The notes beneath the pieces are model-generated. The model was not told the DNA's origin. It worked only from the letters and a program-made list of their open reading frames with translations, and ran no database searches. From contig NC_053496.1 of assembly GCF_905171775.1 (NCBI RefSeq), positions 184,735,759 to 184,799,758 of the forward strand: a stretch of 64,000 nucleotides of DNA, in the 5' to 3' direction. Shown in pieces: positions 43,548-55,469 of the stretch. The stretch comes from Rana temporaria. Taxonomy: Eukaryota > Chordata > Amphibia > Anura > Ranidae. The position numbers and the translations under genes are program-made. How positions within the stretch are numbered: the first letter of the stretch is position 1; the number at the start of each line of letters is the position of its first letter.

Positions 43548-46500
43548 GTAAGAGGAGACTTTATTGTAAAGGAGAGAGCAGTACGGAGGCTCCACCTAGA
43601 TCCCCCATCATCTGATAAACGCATAGAAACAATGTATTCAGTCAGTGTGTGTGTTTCCTACAGATGGATCCAGTAATGGGAACCCACCAGAGAGATGTCC
43701 CCGTCCTCTGTATTCCCGGGATCCCGCTCACCAGGATCAGGTAGATGAGGAACAATTATTGGTAGTTACGATTTATACACAAGCTTGTTTGTTACAATGA
43801 ATGTTTTATTATATATTTAGAGAGGAAACCTCAGGGATTATAATATTGTTGTGGTTAAAGAAGAGTATGACGAGGAGGATGAGGAGTATGGTGTGATGAA
43901 GGAGCTTTCTGAAGGACACAAGGATCTTGGGATGGGTCCAGCTAATAAGAGAAACCCACCAGAGAGATGTCCCCATCCTCTGTATTCCCGGGATTCAACA
44001 CAGGTAGGTCACACCATCCCTCACCATGACCAGGTAGGTGGAGTTGAGGGTCGGGAACATAAAGTGATTGAACACTCTGACATGTGGAGATGATGTGTGG
44101 ACTCTACAAGATGATATTTTCTATGTGATCTCACATCATAAATACTTCTATGTTACAGATGTTCTCTCTGAATATCATAAAAGTTGAGGGTGAAGAAGAA
44201 GAGACGTATGTGAGGGATGATCAGCAATATACAGAGGAGGATGGAATGACGAGGACATTCATAGAGGAGGACACTCCTACAGAGATCAGCACAGGTGACC
44301 CATAATATATTCTTCTCTTATCTCTGCTCTGTTACTGCCCACTGATTGGTCCAGAGTAATAATGAGGTCAGTGTAAGTCAAATGATAAAAATGGGTTCTG
44401 GCCATTTTCTAGGTTCATAAGCATTGTGTCAACAAATGTCATGAGGGACTGAGCACTTTCCTGGGAGATATGTATGAAAGCAATAAAATGCTTTAACAAA
44501 TTATTTTTGGCAGGAGCAATGATTCTATTAATGCTTAAAGTGAAACATAAAAAAACAAAAACGTAACCGGTGTTTGGGTTCCCTCATAATTCATACCAGG
44601 CCCTTCAAGTCTTGTATGAATTTTAAGGTGAAACCCATGTAAAGATTAAAAAAAAAAAAAAGCATGGAGTCCCCACCCCAAAAAAATAAATAAATCCAAT
44701 CCTATAGCCAGGCTGGCCGGGAAAAAAGAGGACTAGTGTGGTCCTCCCTCCCTCCCGAACCATACCAAGCCCCTAATAAAGAACCTTGTCCCTATATTTT
44801 TTTTTTTTTTTTAAAGCCCATGGCGTGTGAAACACGCTCAAAAACTTCACCCGGTGCCAAAAAAATGTGCACAACATGAAGAGGTGACACAAAAATGTGC
44901 AACGGGTGTACACAAGCCCTCTAAAATCAGAGGGCCTTGCCCTGAATCCCCCGGGGCATTAGGCTCCAGACAGGGAAAATGGTACTTGCGCTACTGTCCA
45001 TCTGGCCAAAACCAGAGGGACCTCTTTCTCTGGAGGGTCTACTGAAACGGACCCACCCAAGTACTAGGTGGGGCTCCCCGAAGGGAGACCCTATGAGAGC
45101 GGGCGAACTAAGCCAGAAGGCCATGTCCACCCCCTCCTACGACTTTCAAGGCAGGCCCAAGGACCTACACCCTACCAGTCACACAGTGCAAACAAAAAAA
45201 AAATACAAAAACGTGACACACAAAGGAATAAATTAAAGAAAGTGGGGGAGGAAGGAAGTGTAGAGGAGAGTGAAAGGTGGCCATTGTATAACACTATAGC
45301 CAGGCCCTCTGGCCAGGAATAAAAAAAATCCTCCGGCCCCGACCAAAAGGCTCCGCCCAGGAGGCAGGTGCTAAAATAAAAAGCGTGTTCTGGTGCAGTG
45401 ACCGTGGTGCCATAAATCAATGTGACCCTCGCTCACAGTAATCTACTGGCACCCCTGGACTGCCACTCCAGGGGCACATACACCATAGGCTTTCTAGTCC
45501 CAAATCCAACCCCCCCCCCCCCCCGGACTGGTCAGTACAGCAAAAGGTTAAAGGTTTTTTTCAAAATTGTCGCTCTATTTTTGTTTTTTAGCGCAAAAAA
45601 TAAAACCCGCAGAGGTGATCAAATACCACCAAAAGAAATCTCTATTTGTGGGGGAAAAAAAGGAGTCAATTTTGTTTGGGAGCCACGTCACACGACCGCG
45701 CAATTGTCAGTTAAAGCGACGCAGTACCGAATCGCAAAAAGGGGCCTGGTCATTGGGCAGCCAAATAGTCCGGGGCTGAAGGGGTTAAACAACCATTCAC
45801 AGCAGGTTGGTCGGCCCCTCTTTTTCCAGCAGACTTATAACTAAAGGTTACCATAAACTCTATTACCAGTCTTGTTGGGAGGCAAAGTATGGAGGAATAT
45901 AAAGACTGAAACCCTTATCTTTCAGGAGGAAATCCTGCTGCAAGCTCCCTCCAGTGCTGCCTGTCATCAGAAGCCTAGGCCTATGGTCACTTGTTCTATG
46001 GTAATGGGTCTACAAGTCTGAACTTTGACCCATTGGTTCCTGCTCCTCTGACATGGCTGTGTAAATGTAGAAGTGATCTGGGAGGAGGACCAAAGGTTCT
46101 TTGATGGGGGGAAGAGTCCCAGCTGGTTGGGACCTCCACAGAGAACATCTCCTCACTCATATCTACCTGATCCAGATGGAATCTTGATGGAAGTGAACTA
46201 ACCCTCTCATATCTATTGATGATGTTTTTCTATTTTTCCAGGACACGCCATGGAGAAACCCTCAAAGGATCGTCTCACTTTATCTCCAGGTTGTAAAATA
46301 GAAGATGAGGACATCGCAGGAGATTGTGGAGGAGAAAAGACAATGAGCTCCACTATGGATGGAGGACTTCACAGTGTGGAAAATGTTTGTTCTGGAAAGA
46401 GACCTACTGTAAATCAGGCTCCTCACGCTGGTGAGAAGCCATATTCCTGCCCTACGTGCGGGAAATGTTTTTCCCAGAAATACCACCTTTCCACACATCT

Positions 46501-47287
46501 CAGAATACACACGGGTGAGAAGCCGTATTCCTGCCCTACGTGCGGGAAATGCTTTTCACAAAAGTACCATCTTTTCACACATCAGAAGTCTCACACGGGT
46601 GAGAAGCCGTATCCTTGCCCAGAGTGCGGGAAATGTTATACACATAAATCGGTACTTGTCATACATCAAAGATCTCACAGTGGGGAGAAGCCTTTTTGCT
46701 GCTCCGAGTGCGGAAAGAGTTTTTCAAATAAATCAGACCTTGCTAAACACCAAAGATCTCACACAGGGGAGAAGCGGTATCCTTGCCCTGAGTGCGGGAA
46801 ATGTTTTTCAGAGAAGTGCACTCTTTACAGACATCAGAAATCTCACACCGGCGAGAAGCCGTATGCCTGTCCAGAGTGCGGAAAATGTTATAAACATAAA
46901 ACAGACCTTGTTAAACATCAAAGATCTCACAAGGGTGAGAAGCCATTTTCCTGCCTTGAGTGCGGGAAATGTTTTGCAGAAAAGGGTAGTCTTTCCCGGC
47001 ATCAGCGATCTCACACCGGCGAGAAGCCATATGCCTGTCCAGAGTGTGGGAAAAGTTATACGCAAAAATCAGACCTTGTTAAGCATCAAAGATCTCACAC
47101 CGGGGAGAATCAGTGTTCCTGCCCTGAGTGCGGGAAATGTTTTTCAGATAAGTCCAGGCTTTCCAGACATCAGACGTCTCACTCAGGAGAGAAGGCATAT
47201 TCCTGCTCTGAGTGCGGGAAATGCTTTGCATGGAAGTCTTGTCTTACCAGACATCAGAGAACCCACACCACCCTTGAGGTTTATTAG
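43514..47287 (+). CDS. Locus D: zinc-finger gene with truncated KRAB box
   Basis: Exons: 43469-43547 (KRAB remnant, KWEYIEGHKDLYKDVMMDNQ), 43664-43740, 43821-44033, 44159-44294, 46242-47287. The two LLTGE exons and the first half of the KRAB exon are missing; sequence jumps from intron 1 ('cagcagataataatacacac') to the middle of the KRAB exon, where 'ctgtttttttag' offers a new in-frame acceptor. The first usable ATG is 43514 (MMDNQPPLTSP), giving about 501 residues. The exon at 44159 uses 'gttacag' because the usual 'ggtttag' acceptor is deleted; the frame is preserved. Could be a KRAB-less zinc-finger protein or a decaying copy; the finger array is undamaged. Confidence 0.7.
44300..46230 (+). 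other. Locus D long intron with unclassified insert
   Basis: Between the acidic exon and the finger exon. 44345-45530 aligns with nothing recognised (contains A-runs near 44650 and T-runs near 44800). 45530-45797 is the right end of the TTAACCACTT repeat family (ends 'ctgaaggggttaa'). 45840-46241 is the conserved pre-finger intron end. Confidence 0.5.
46242..47287 (+). CDS. Locus D zinc-finger exon, 10 fingers
   Basis: ATG 46250, MEKPSKDRLTLSPGCK. A shorter lead-in than the paralogues (ENVCSGKRPTVNQAPHAGEK) enters ten intact C2H2 fingers. Fingers 1 and 2 are near-identical (CPTCGKCFSQKYHL). The CY-type fingers with (T/D)LVKH recur every second finger (6, 8), pointing to two-finger duplications. 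Ends TTLEVY and TAG, followed by the same relic finger as in A and B. Confidence 0.96.
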
Positions 47288-47489
47288 TGTCCTGAGTGCG
47301 GGAAATGTCTTCTATATGGATCATATTGTGCCGTACATCAGAGATCTCACACTGGGAAGAAGCTCACCTTGATATACACCTCAGACAACACGTGGCTGAG
47401 CGCTCCTCTGATCTTTATCATGGAAGAAACACTTTATAAGGAAATCCGAGATCACTAAAGACTTCAAAGTTCTGTCTGGCTTCCTCTGC

Positions 47490-50400
47490 TAGGAGAAAGA
47501 AGGAGGGGGTGTCACTGCTGGTTGGGTCCCTCTAGGAGAGAGAAGGAGGGGGTGTCACTGCCGGTTGGGTCCCTCTAGGAGAGAGAAGGAGGGGGTGTCA
47601 CTGCTGGTTGGGTCCCTCTAGGAGAGAGAAGGAGGGGGTGTCACTGCTGGTTGGATCCCTCTAGGAGAGAGAAGGAGGGGGTGTCACTGCTGGTTGGGTC
47701 CCTCTAGGAGAGAGAAGGAGGGGGTGTCACTGCTGGTTGGGTCCCTCTAGGAGAGAGAAGGAGGGGGTGTCACTGCTTGTTGGGTCCCTCTAGGAGAGAG
47801 AAGGAGAGGTTGTGACTGCCGCTTGGGTCCCTCTAGGAGAGAGAAGGAGGGGGTGTCACTGCTGGTTGGGTCCCTCTAGGAGAGAGAAGGAGGGGGTGTC
47901 ACTGCTGGTTGGGTCCCTCTAGGAGAGAGAAGGAGGGGGTGTCACTGCCGCTTGGGTCCCTCTAGGAGAGAGAAGGAGGTGGTGTCACTGCTGGTTGGGT
48001 CCCTCTAGGAGAGAGAAGGAGGGGGTGTCACTGCTGGTTGGGTCCCTCTAGGAGAGAGAAGGAGGGGGTGACACTGCTGGTTGGGTCCCTCTAGGAGAGA
48101 GAAGGAGGGGGTGTCACTGCTGGTTGGGTCCCTCTAGGAGAGAGAAGGAGGGAGGTGTCACTGCTGGTTGGGTCCCTCTAGGAGAGAGAAGGAGGGGGTG
48201 TCACTGCTGGTTGGGTCCCTCTAGGAGAGAGAAGGAGGGGGTGTCACTGCTGGTTGGGTCCCTCTAGGAGAGAGAAGGAGGGGGTGTCACTGCTGGTTGG
48301 GTCCCTCTAGGAGAGAGAAGGAGGGGGTGTCACTGCTGGTTGGATCCCTCTAGGAGAGAGAAGGAGGGGGTGTCACTGCTGGTTGGGTCCCTCTAGGAGA
48401 GAGAAGGAGGGGGTGTCACTGCTGGTTGGGTCCCTCTAGGAGAGAGAAGGAGGGGGTGTCACTGCTGGTTGGGTTCCTCTAGGAGAGAGGAGGAGGGGGT
48501 GTCACTGCTGGTTGGGTCCCTCTAGGAGAGAGAAGGAGGGGGTGTCACTGCTGGTTGGGTCCCTCTAGGAGAGAGAAGGAGGGGGTGTCACTGCTGGTTG
48601 GGTCCCTCTAGGAGAGAGAAGGAGGGGGTGTCACTGCTGGTTGGGTCCCTCTAGGAGAGAGAAGGAGGGAGGTGTCACTGCTGGTTGGGTCCCTCTAGGA
48701 GAGAGAAGGAGGGGGTGTCACTGCTGGTTGGATCCCTCTAGGAGAGAGAAGGAGGGGGTGTCACTGCTGGTTGGGTCCCTCTAGGAGAGAGAAGGAGGGG
48801 GTGTCACTGCTGGTTGGGTCCCTCTAGGAGAGAGAAGGAGGGGGTGTCACTGCTGGTTGGGTTCCTCTAGGAGAGAGAAGGAGGGGGTGTCACTGCTGGT
48901 TGGGTCCCTCTAGGAGAGAGAAGGAGGGGGTGTCACTGCTGGTTGGGTCCCTCTAGGAGAGAGAAGGAGGGGGTGTCACTGCTGGTTGGGTTCCTCTAGG
49001 AGAGAGGAGGAGGGGTGTCACTGCTGGTTGGGTCCCTCTAGGAGAGAGAAGGAGGGGGTGTCACTGCTGGTTGGGTCCCTCTAGGAGAGAGAAGGAGGGG
49101 GTGTCACTGCTGGTTGGATCCCTCTAGGAGAGAGAAGGAGGGGGTGTCACTGCTGGTTGGGTCCCTCTAGGAGAGAGAAGGAGGGGGTGTCACTGCTGGT
49201 TGGATCCCTCTAGGAGAGAGAAGGAGGGGGTGTCACTGCTGGTTGGGTCCCTCTAGGAGAGAGAAAGAGGGGGTGTCTCTGCTGGTTGGGTCCCTCTAGG
49301 AGAGAGAAGGAGGGGGTGTCACTGCCGGTTGGGTCCCTCTAGGAGAGAGAAAGAGGGGGTGTCTCTGCCGGTTGGGTCCCTCTAGGAGAGAGAAGGAGGG
49401 GGTGTCTCTGCTGGTTGGGTCCCTCTAGGAGAGAGAAGGAGGGGGTGTCACTGCCGGTTGGGTCCCTCTAGGAGAGAGAAGGAGGGGGTGTCACTGCCGG
49501 TTGGGTCCCTCTAGGAGAGAGAAGGAGGGGGTGTCACTGCCGGTTGGGTCCCTCTAGGAGAGAGAAGGAGGGGGTGTCACTGCCGGTTGGGTCCCTCTAG
49601 GAGAGAGAAGGAGGGGGTGTCACTGCTGGTTGGGTTCCTCTAGGAGAGAGAAGGAGGGGGTGTCTCTGCTGGTTGGGTCCCTCTAGGAGAGAGAAGGAGG
49701 GGGTGTCACTGCTGGTTGGGTCCCTCTAGGAGAGAGAAGGAGGGGTGTCACTGCCGGTTGGGTCCCTCTAGGAGAGAGAAGGAGGGGGTGTCACTGCCGG
49801 TTGGGTCCCTCTAGGAGAGAGAAGGAGGGGGTGTCACTGCTGGTTGGGTCCCTCTAGGAGAGAGAAGGAGGGGGTGTCACTGCTGGTTGGGTTCCTCTAG
49901 GAGAGAGGAGGAGGGGGTGTCACTGCTGGTTGGGTCCCTCTAGGAGAGAGAAGGAGGGGGTGTCACTGCTGGTTGGGTCTCTCTAGGAGAGAGAAGGAGG
50001 GGGTGTCACTGCTGGTTGGGTCCCTCTAGGAGAGAGGAGGAGGGGGTGTCACTGCTGGTTGGGTCTCTCTAGGAGAGAGAAGGAGGGGGTGTCACTGCTG
50101 GTTGGGTCCCTCTAGGAGAGAGAAGGAGGGGGTGTCACTGCTGGTTGGGTCCCTCTAGGAGAGAGAAGGAGGGGGTGTCACTGCTGGTTGGGTCCCTCTA
50201 GGAGAGAGAAGGAGGGGGTGTCACTGCTGGTTGGGTTCCTCTAGGAGAGAGAAGGAGGGGGTGTCACTGCTGGTTGGGTTCCTCTAGGAGAGAGAAGGAG
50301 GGGGTGTCACTGCTGGTTGGGTTCCTCTAGGAGAGAGAAGGAGGGGGTGTCACTGCTGGTTGGGTTCCTCTAGGAGAGAGAAGGAGGGGGTGTCACTGCT

Positions 50401-52903
50401 GGTTGGGTCCATCTAGGAGAGAGAAGGAGGGGGTGTCACTGCTGGTTGGGTCCCTCTAAGAGAGAGAAGGAGGGGGTGTCACTGCTGGTTGGGTTCCTCT
50501 AGGAGAGAGAAGGAGGGGGTGTCACTGCTGGTTGGGTTCCTCTAGGAGAGAGAAGGAGGGGGTGTCACTGCTGGTTGGATCCCTCTAGGAGAGAGAAGGA
50601 GGGGGTGTCACTGCTGGTTGGGTCCCTCTAGGAGAGAGAAGGAGGGGGTGTCCTTGCTGGTTGGGTCCCTCTAGGAGAGAGGAGGAGGGGGTGTCTCTGC
50701 TGGTTGGGTTCCTCTAGGAGAGAGAAGGAGGGGGTGTCACTGCTGGTTGGGTTCCTCTAGGAGACAGAAGGAGGGGGTTTCACTGCTGGTTGGGTCCCTA
50801 TAGGAGAGAGAAGGAGGGGGTGTCACTGCTGGTTGGGTCCCTCTAGGAGAGAGAAGGAGGGGGTGTCACTGCTGGTTGGATCCCTCTAGGAGAGAGAAGG
50901 AGGGGGTGTCACTGCTGGTTGGGTCCCTCTAGGAGAGAGAAGGAGGGGGTGTCACTGCTGGTTGGGTCCCTCTAGGAGAGAGAAGGAGGGGGTGTCACTG
51001 CTGGTTGGGTCCCTCTAGGAGAGAGAAGGAGGGGGTGTCACTGCTGGTTGGATCCCTCTAGGAGAGAGAAGGAGGGGGTGTCACTGCTGGTTGGGTTCCT
51101 CTAGGAGAGAGGAGGAGGGGTGTCACTGCTGGTTGGGTCCCTCTAGGAGAGAGAAGGAGGGGGTGTCACTGCTGGTTTAGTCCCTCTAGGAGAGAGAAGG
51201 AGGGGGTGTCACTGCCGGTTGTGTCCCTCTAGGAGAGAGAAGGAGGGGGTGTCCTTGCTGGTTGGGTCCCTCTAGGAGAGAGAAGGAGGGGGTGTCACTG
51301 CTGGTTGGGTTCCTCTAGGAGAGAGAAGGAGGGGGTGTCACTGTTGGTTGGGTCCCTCTAGGAGAGAGAAGGAGGGGGTGTCACTGCTGGTTGGGTTCCT
51401 CTAGGAGAGAGAAGGAGGGGGTGTCACTGCTGGTTGGGTTCCTCTAGGAGAGAGAAGGAGGGGGTGTCACTGTTGGTTGGGTCCCTCTAGGAGAGAGAAG
51501 GAGGGGGTGTCACTGCTGGTTGGGTCCCTCTAGGAGAGAGGAGGAGGGGGTGTCACTGCTGGTTGGGTCCCTCTAGGAGAGAGAAGGAGAGGTGTCACTG
51601 CTGGTTGGATCCCTCTAGGAGAGAGAAGGAGGGGGTGTCACTGCTGGTTGGGTCCCTCTAGGAGAGAGAAGGAGGGGGTGTCCTTGCTGGTTGGGTCCCT
51701 CTAGGAGAGAGGAGGAGGGGGTGTCTCTGCTGATTGGGTTCCTCTAGGAGAGAGAAGGAGGGGGTGTCACTGCCGGTTGGGTCCCTCTAGGAGAGAGAAG
51801 GAGGGGGTGTCACTGCTGGTTGGGTCCCTCTAGGAGAGAGAAGGAGGGGGTGTCACTGCCGGTTGGGTCCCTCTAGGAGAGAGAAGGAGGGGGTGTCACT
51901 GCTGGTTGGGTCCCTCTAGGAGAGAGAAGGAGGGGGTGTCACTGCCGGTTGGGTCCCTCTAGGAGAGAGAAGGAGGGGGTGTCACTGCTGGTTGGGTCCC
52001 TCTAGGAGAGAGAAGGAGGGGGTGTCACTGCTGGTCGGGTCCCTCTAGGAGAGAGAAGGAGGGGGTGTCACTGCTGGTTGGGTCTCTCTAGGAGAGAGAA
52101 GGAGGGGGTGTCACTGCTGGTTGGGTTCCTCTAGGAGAGAGAAGGAGGGGGTGTCACTGCTGGTTGGGTTCCTCTAGGAGAGAGGAGGGGGTGTCACTGC
52201 TGGTTGGGTCCCTCTAGGAGAGAGAAGGAGGGGGTGTCACTGCCGGTTGGGTTCCTCTAGGAGAGAGAAGGAGGGGGTGTCACTGCTGGTTGGGTCCCTC
52301 TAGGAGAGAGAAGGAGGGGATGTCACTGCTGGTTGGGTTCCTCTAGGAGAGAGAAGGAGGGGGTGTCACTGCTGGTTGGGTCCCTCTAGGAGAGAGAAGG
52401 AGGGGGTGTCACTGCCGGTTGGGTTCCTCTAGGAGAGAGAAGGAGGGGGTGTCACTGCTGGTTGGGTCCCTCTAGGAGAGGGAAGGAGGGGGTGTCACTG
52501 CTGGTTGGGTCCCTCTAGGAGAGAGAAGGAGGGGGTGTCACTGCTGGTTGGGTTCCTCTAGGAGAGAGAAGGAGGGGGTGTCACTGCTGGTTGGGTCCCT
52601 CTAGGAGAGGGAAGGAGGGGGTGTCACTGCTGGTTGGGTCCCTCTAGGAGAGAGAAGGAGGGGGTGTCACTGCTGGTTGGGTCCCTCTAGGAGAGAGAAG
52701 GAGGGGGTGTCACTGCTGGTTGGGTCCCTCTAGGAGAGAGAAGGAGGAGGTGTCACTGCTGGTTGGGTTTCTCTAGGAGAGAGAAGGAGGGGGTGTCACT
52801 GCTGGTTGGGTTCCTCTAGGAGAGAGAAGGAGGGGGTGTCACTGCTGGTTGGGTCCCTCTAGGAGAGAGGAGGGGGTGTCACTGCTGGTTGGGTCCCTCT
52901 AGC
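47490..52903 (+). repeat. 43-bp minisatellite, array 4 (about 126 copies)
   Basis: The largest array, 5.4 kb, same unit and start position as the other three. Variant units ('gttggatccctc', 'gtccttgctgg', 'gaggaggggg', 'gtctctgctgg') recur in blocks, so growth occurred by multi-unit duplication. Confidence 0.96.
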
Positions 52904-53300
52904 CGTGTAGTCTGATCTCCCCTGATCTTCAGAAGAGGCTTCAAGGGAAAGAATTTTGGTGAGAGAAAAGCTTTTGGGTTAGGAGCAGTAGTTGTGTTAT
53001 GAGCTGCATTTGCTCAGAGAGTGCCATCTGCTGGTTGAACATGGTTAATATGATTTTTTTTTTAATATAATATTTCATATTTAGCTCATAAAAATTCATA
53101 TATAATAAGAAAGTTCCCTTTTTTTTGGGTATAAAATAAATCATGAATACGTTGTATGTTAACTGACAGTGTGCCTCTGTATTTTTATTATTATTAAAGA
53201 TTGTTTTAATTGGTTCTTTTTTTACGCTACACGTACAGCAATCTCGTTTTAGTCTTTTACCTTAATTTTTTACGGCCTTGCACTTGTAGGAACAGCCGAC
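52904..53300 (+). other. Conserved flank after array 4
   Basis: Homologue of 8542-8990. AGTGCCATCTGCTGG at 53020-53034 is a full match on the minus strand to CCRSYAGRKGGCRSY (CTCF core). 'ataaaataaatca' at about 53133 could serve as a polyadenylation signal. Confidence 0.55.
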
Positions 53301-53620
53301 TCCTCCCCCTTTTCATAAATCTCAGGACGTCTGTAGTAGACTCCAATGATAAGTCCATCAGTTCATAGACCCGTCTATCATTCCTCCCGTAATTCCTCCT
53401 CCGCACCATCACCACCTCCAACCACAAGATCATCTTTCTTCCTCACTTTCTCATCACATCTAACATAGAGGAACCTTCCTCCATCTTTTCTATGTCCCGT
53501 GTCCTTCTAAACAAGAGGATCGGCATGAATACAAACAGCCCAGTCTTGTGAGGAGTCAAGCCGTGTTTCTGGAACGCCAACCACATCTCCAACCAGAAGA
53601 TCAGCTTTCTCCCTGATGTC
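53300..53620 (-). repeat. Low-copy repeat, third locus
   Basis: Single copy of the sequence at 9000-9330 and 37200-37560; minus-strand frame reads NDRRVYELMDLSLESTTDVL then RFMKRGRSRLF. Not recognised. Confidence 0.5.
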
Positions 53621-53701
53621 ACCTGATCACTGTATCAACCATCTTGGAGCCCCTTGGATCCGAGTCATCCACCTGGATCCACGTCTAGGCTGTTATGTTA
53701 C

Positions 53702-53768
53702 CATCAGCTACACTATATTACCAAAATGATGGAATACCTGTTTTTACACGCACATGAACCCAGTCTTA
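53702..53768. mobile_element. Tc1-like transposon terminal fragment
   Basis: 'tacactatattaccaaaatg' followed by 'tttttacacgcacatgaac' matches the terminal region seen at 61310-61340. Remainder absent. Confidence 0.55.
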
Positions 53769-53770
53769 TA

Positions 53771-54484
53771 GCTAGATTTAGATAGACTGGCATATCTTTG
53801 TGGCGGCGTATCGTATTTACGCTACGCCGCCGTAAGTCAGAGAGGCAAGTGCTGTATTCACAAAGCAGTTGCCTCCTAAGTTACGGCGGCGTAGCGTAAA
53901 TGGGGCCGGCGTAAGCGCGCGTAATTCAAATGCAGATGAGGGGGGCGTGTTTTATGTAAAATTCTAGGTGACCCGACGTGATTGACGTTTTTTAACGAAC
54001 GGCGCATGCGCCGTCCGTGTACATATCCCAGTGTGCATTGCTCCAAAGTACGCCGCAAGGACGTATTGGTTTCGACGTGAACGTAAATTACGTCCAGCCC
54101 TATTCGCGAACGACTTACGCAAACGACGTAAAAAATTCAAATTTCGACGCGGGAAGGATGGCCATACTTAACATTGCGTGCGCCTCCAGGAGTAACCTTA
54201 CGCCGAAAAAGCCTAATGTAAACAACGTAAAAAATTAGGGCTGGGCGTACGAAAATGTGTGAATCGGCGTATCTAGGTCATTTGCATATTCTACGCCGAA
54301 AACAACGGAAGCGCCACCTAGCGGCCAGAGTAAAATTGCACACAATTATACGTCGGCGGAGGAAGCCTATTTTTTAAACGTATCTGCCTTTGAGAATCTG
54401 CGTAAAGATACGACGGCGCAGATTTGAAATTACGGCGGCGTATCTGGAGATACGCCGCCGTATCTTGTTGCTGAATCTAGTCCC
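53771..54484. mobile_element. 720-bp inverted-repeat element, copy 7, abutting a stop codon
   Basis: Ends GCTAGATTTAG and CTGAATCTAGTCCC. Contains AGCGCCACCTAGCGG at 54310-54324 (full CTCF-core match, minus strand). Its right end touches the TAG of locus E, whose 3' UTR would therefore consist of this element. Confidence 0.87.
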
Positions 54485-55469
54485 TAATGTGTTTTAAGGG
54501 TTGTGTGGGATTTATGATGACTGTAAAGATGGGCTTTCTGCGAAAAACGTTTCCCGCACTCAGTACAGGAGTACGGCTTCTCCCCCGTGTGAGACCTCAA
54601 ATGTCTATCGAGATCGGTTTTCAACACAAAACATTTCTCGCACTCGGGGCAGGAATACGGCTTCTCTCCAGTGTGGTACTTCAAATGCCCATCGAGACGG
54701 GATTTACGTAAAAAACGTTTCCCGCACTCGGGACAGGAGTACGGCTTCTCGCCTGTGTGAGTCCTCAGATGCCGATCGAGATCCGTTTTCCATACAAAAC
54801 ATTTCTCGCACTCAGAGCAAGGATACGGCTTCTCCTTTGTGTGGCATCTCTGATGTGCAGCGTGATTGGATTTCCGGGAAAAACATTTCCCACACTCCGA
54901 ACACGAATACGGCTTCTCCCCCGTGTGGGACCTCCGATGTGTGACCAGTTCGGATTTATGGATAAAACCTTTCCCACACTCTGGGCAGGAATGTAGCGCC
55001 TCACCCGTGTGTAATCTCTGATGGGCAGAAAAATAGGACTTTCGTGAAAAACATTTTCCGCACTCAGGGCAGGAATACGTCTTCTCCCCTTTGGAAAGAT
55101 GGACAGATCTCTGATGTCTGACCAGTGAAGCTTTATGGAAAAAACCTCTCCCGCACTCAGAACAGGAATGAGTCTTCTCCCCCGTGTGATATCTCTGATG
55201 GACAGTAAGACTTATTTCTGAGCTAAAACTTTCCCCACATTCAGTGCAGGAACATTTTTTCCACCCCTGAATCCCGGCACCATCCCCCACAGTACGAGGT
55301 TGCTCAGAGTCGGAGGGATTACATGGCCTATCCACACTGTGAAGTCCTCCATCCATAGTGGAGCTCATTGTCTTTTCTCCTCCACAATCTCCTGTGATGT
55401 CCTCATCTTCCATTTTACAACCTGGAGATAAAGTGAGACGATCCTTTGAGGGTTTCTCCATGGCGTGTC
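54484..55469 (-). CDS. Locus E zinc-finger exon, 9 fingers
   Basis: ATG at 55461 (MEKPSKDRLTLSPGCK, GCCATGG context). Nine intact fingers. Finger 2 ends H-x4-H (HQRSVH) and is followed by an unusual linker LSKGEKTYS. Fingers 6-7 and 8-9 look like a duplicated pair (KTDLDRHLRTH and KTDLDRHLRSH). Ends TTLKTH then TAG. The upstream intron is open in the same frame for 36 codons, by chance. Confidence 0.95.

Noticed and set aside
46431..47372. 313-codon frame overlapping the locus D fingers in another phase
   Set aside because: Shadow frame of the repeated 84-bp finger units (RSHIPALSAGNVF pattern); the real frame has all Cys/His positions. Same for shadows at 6228, 21396 and 54501.
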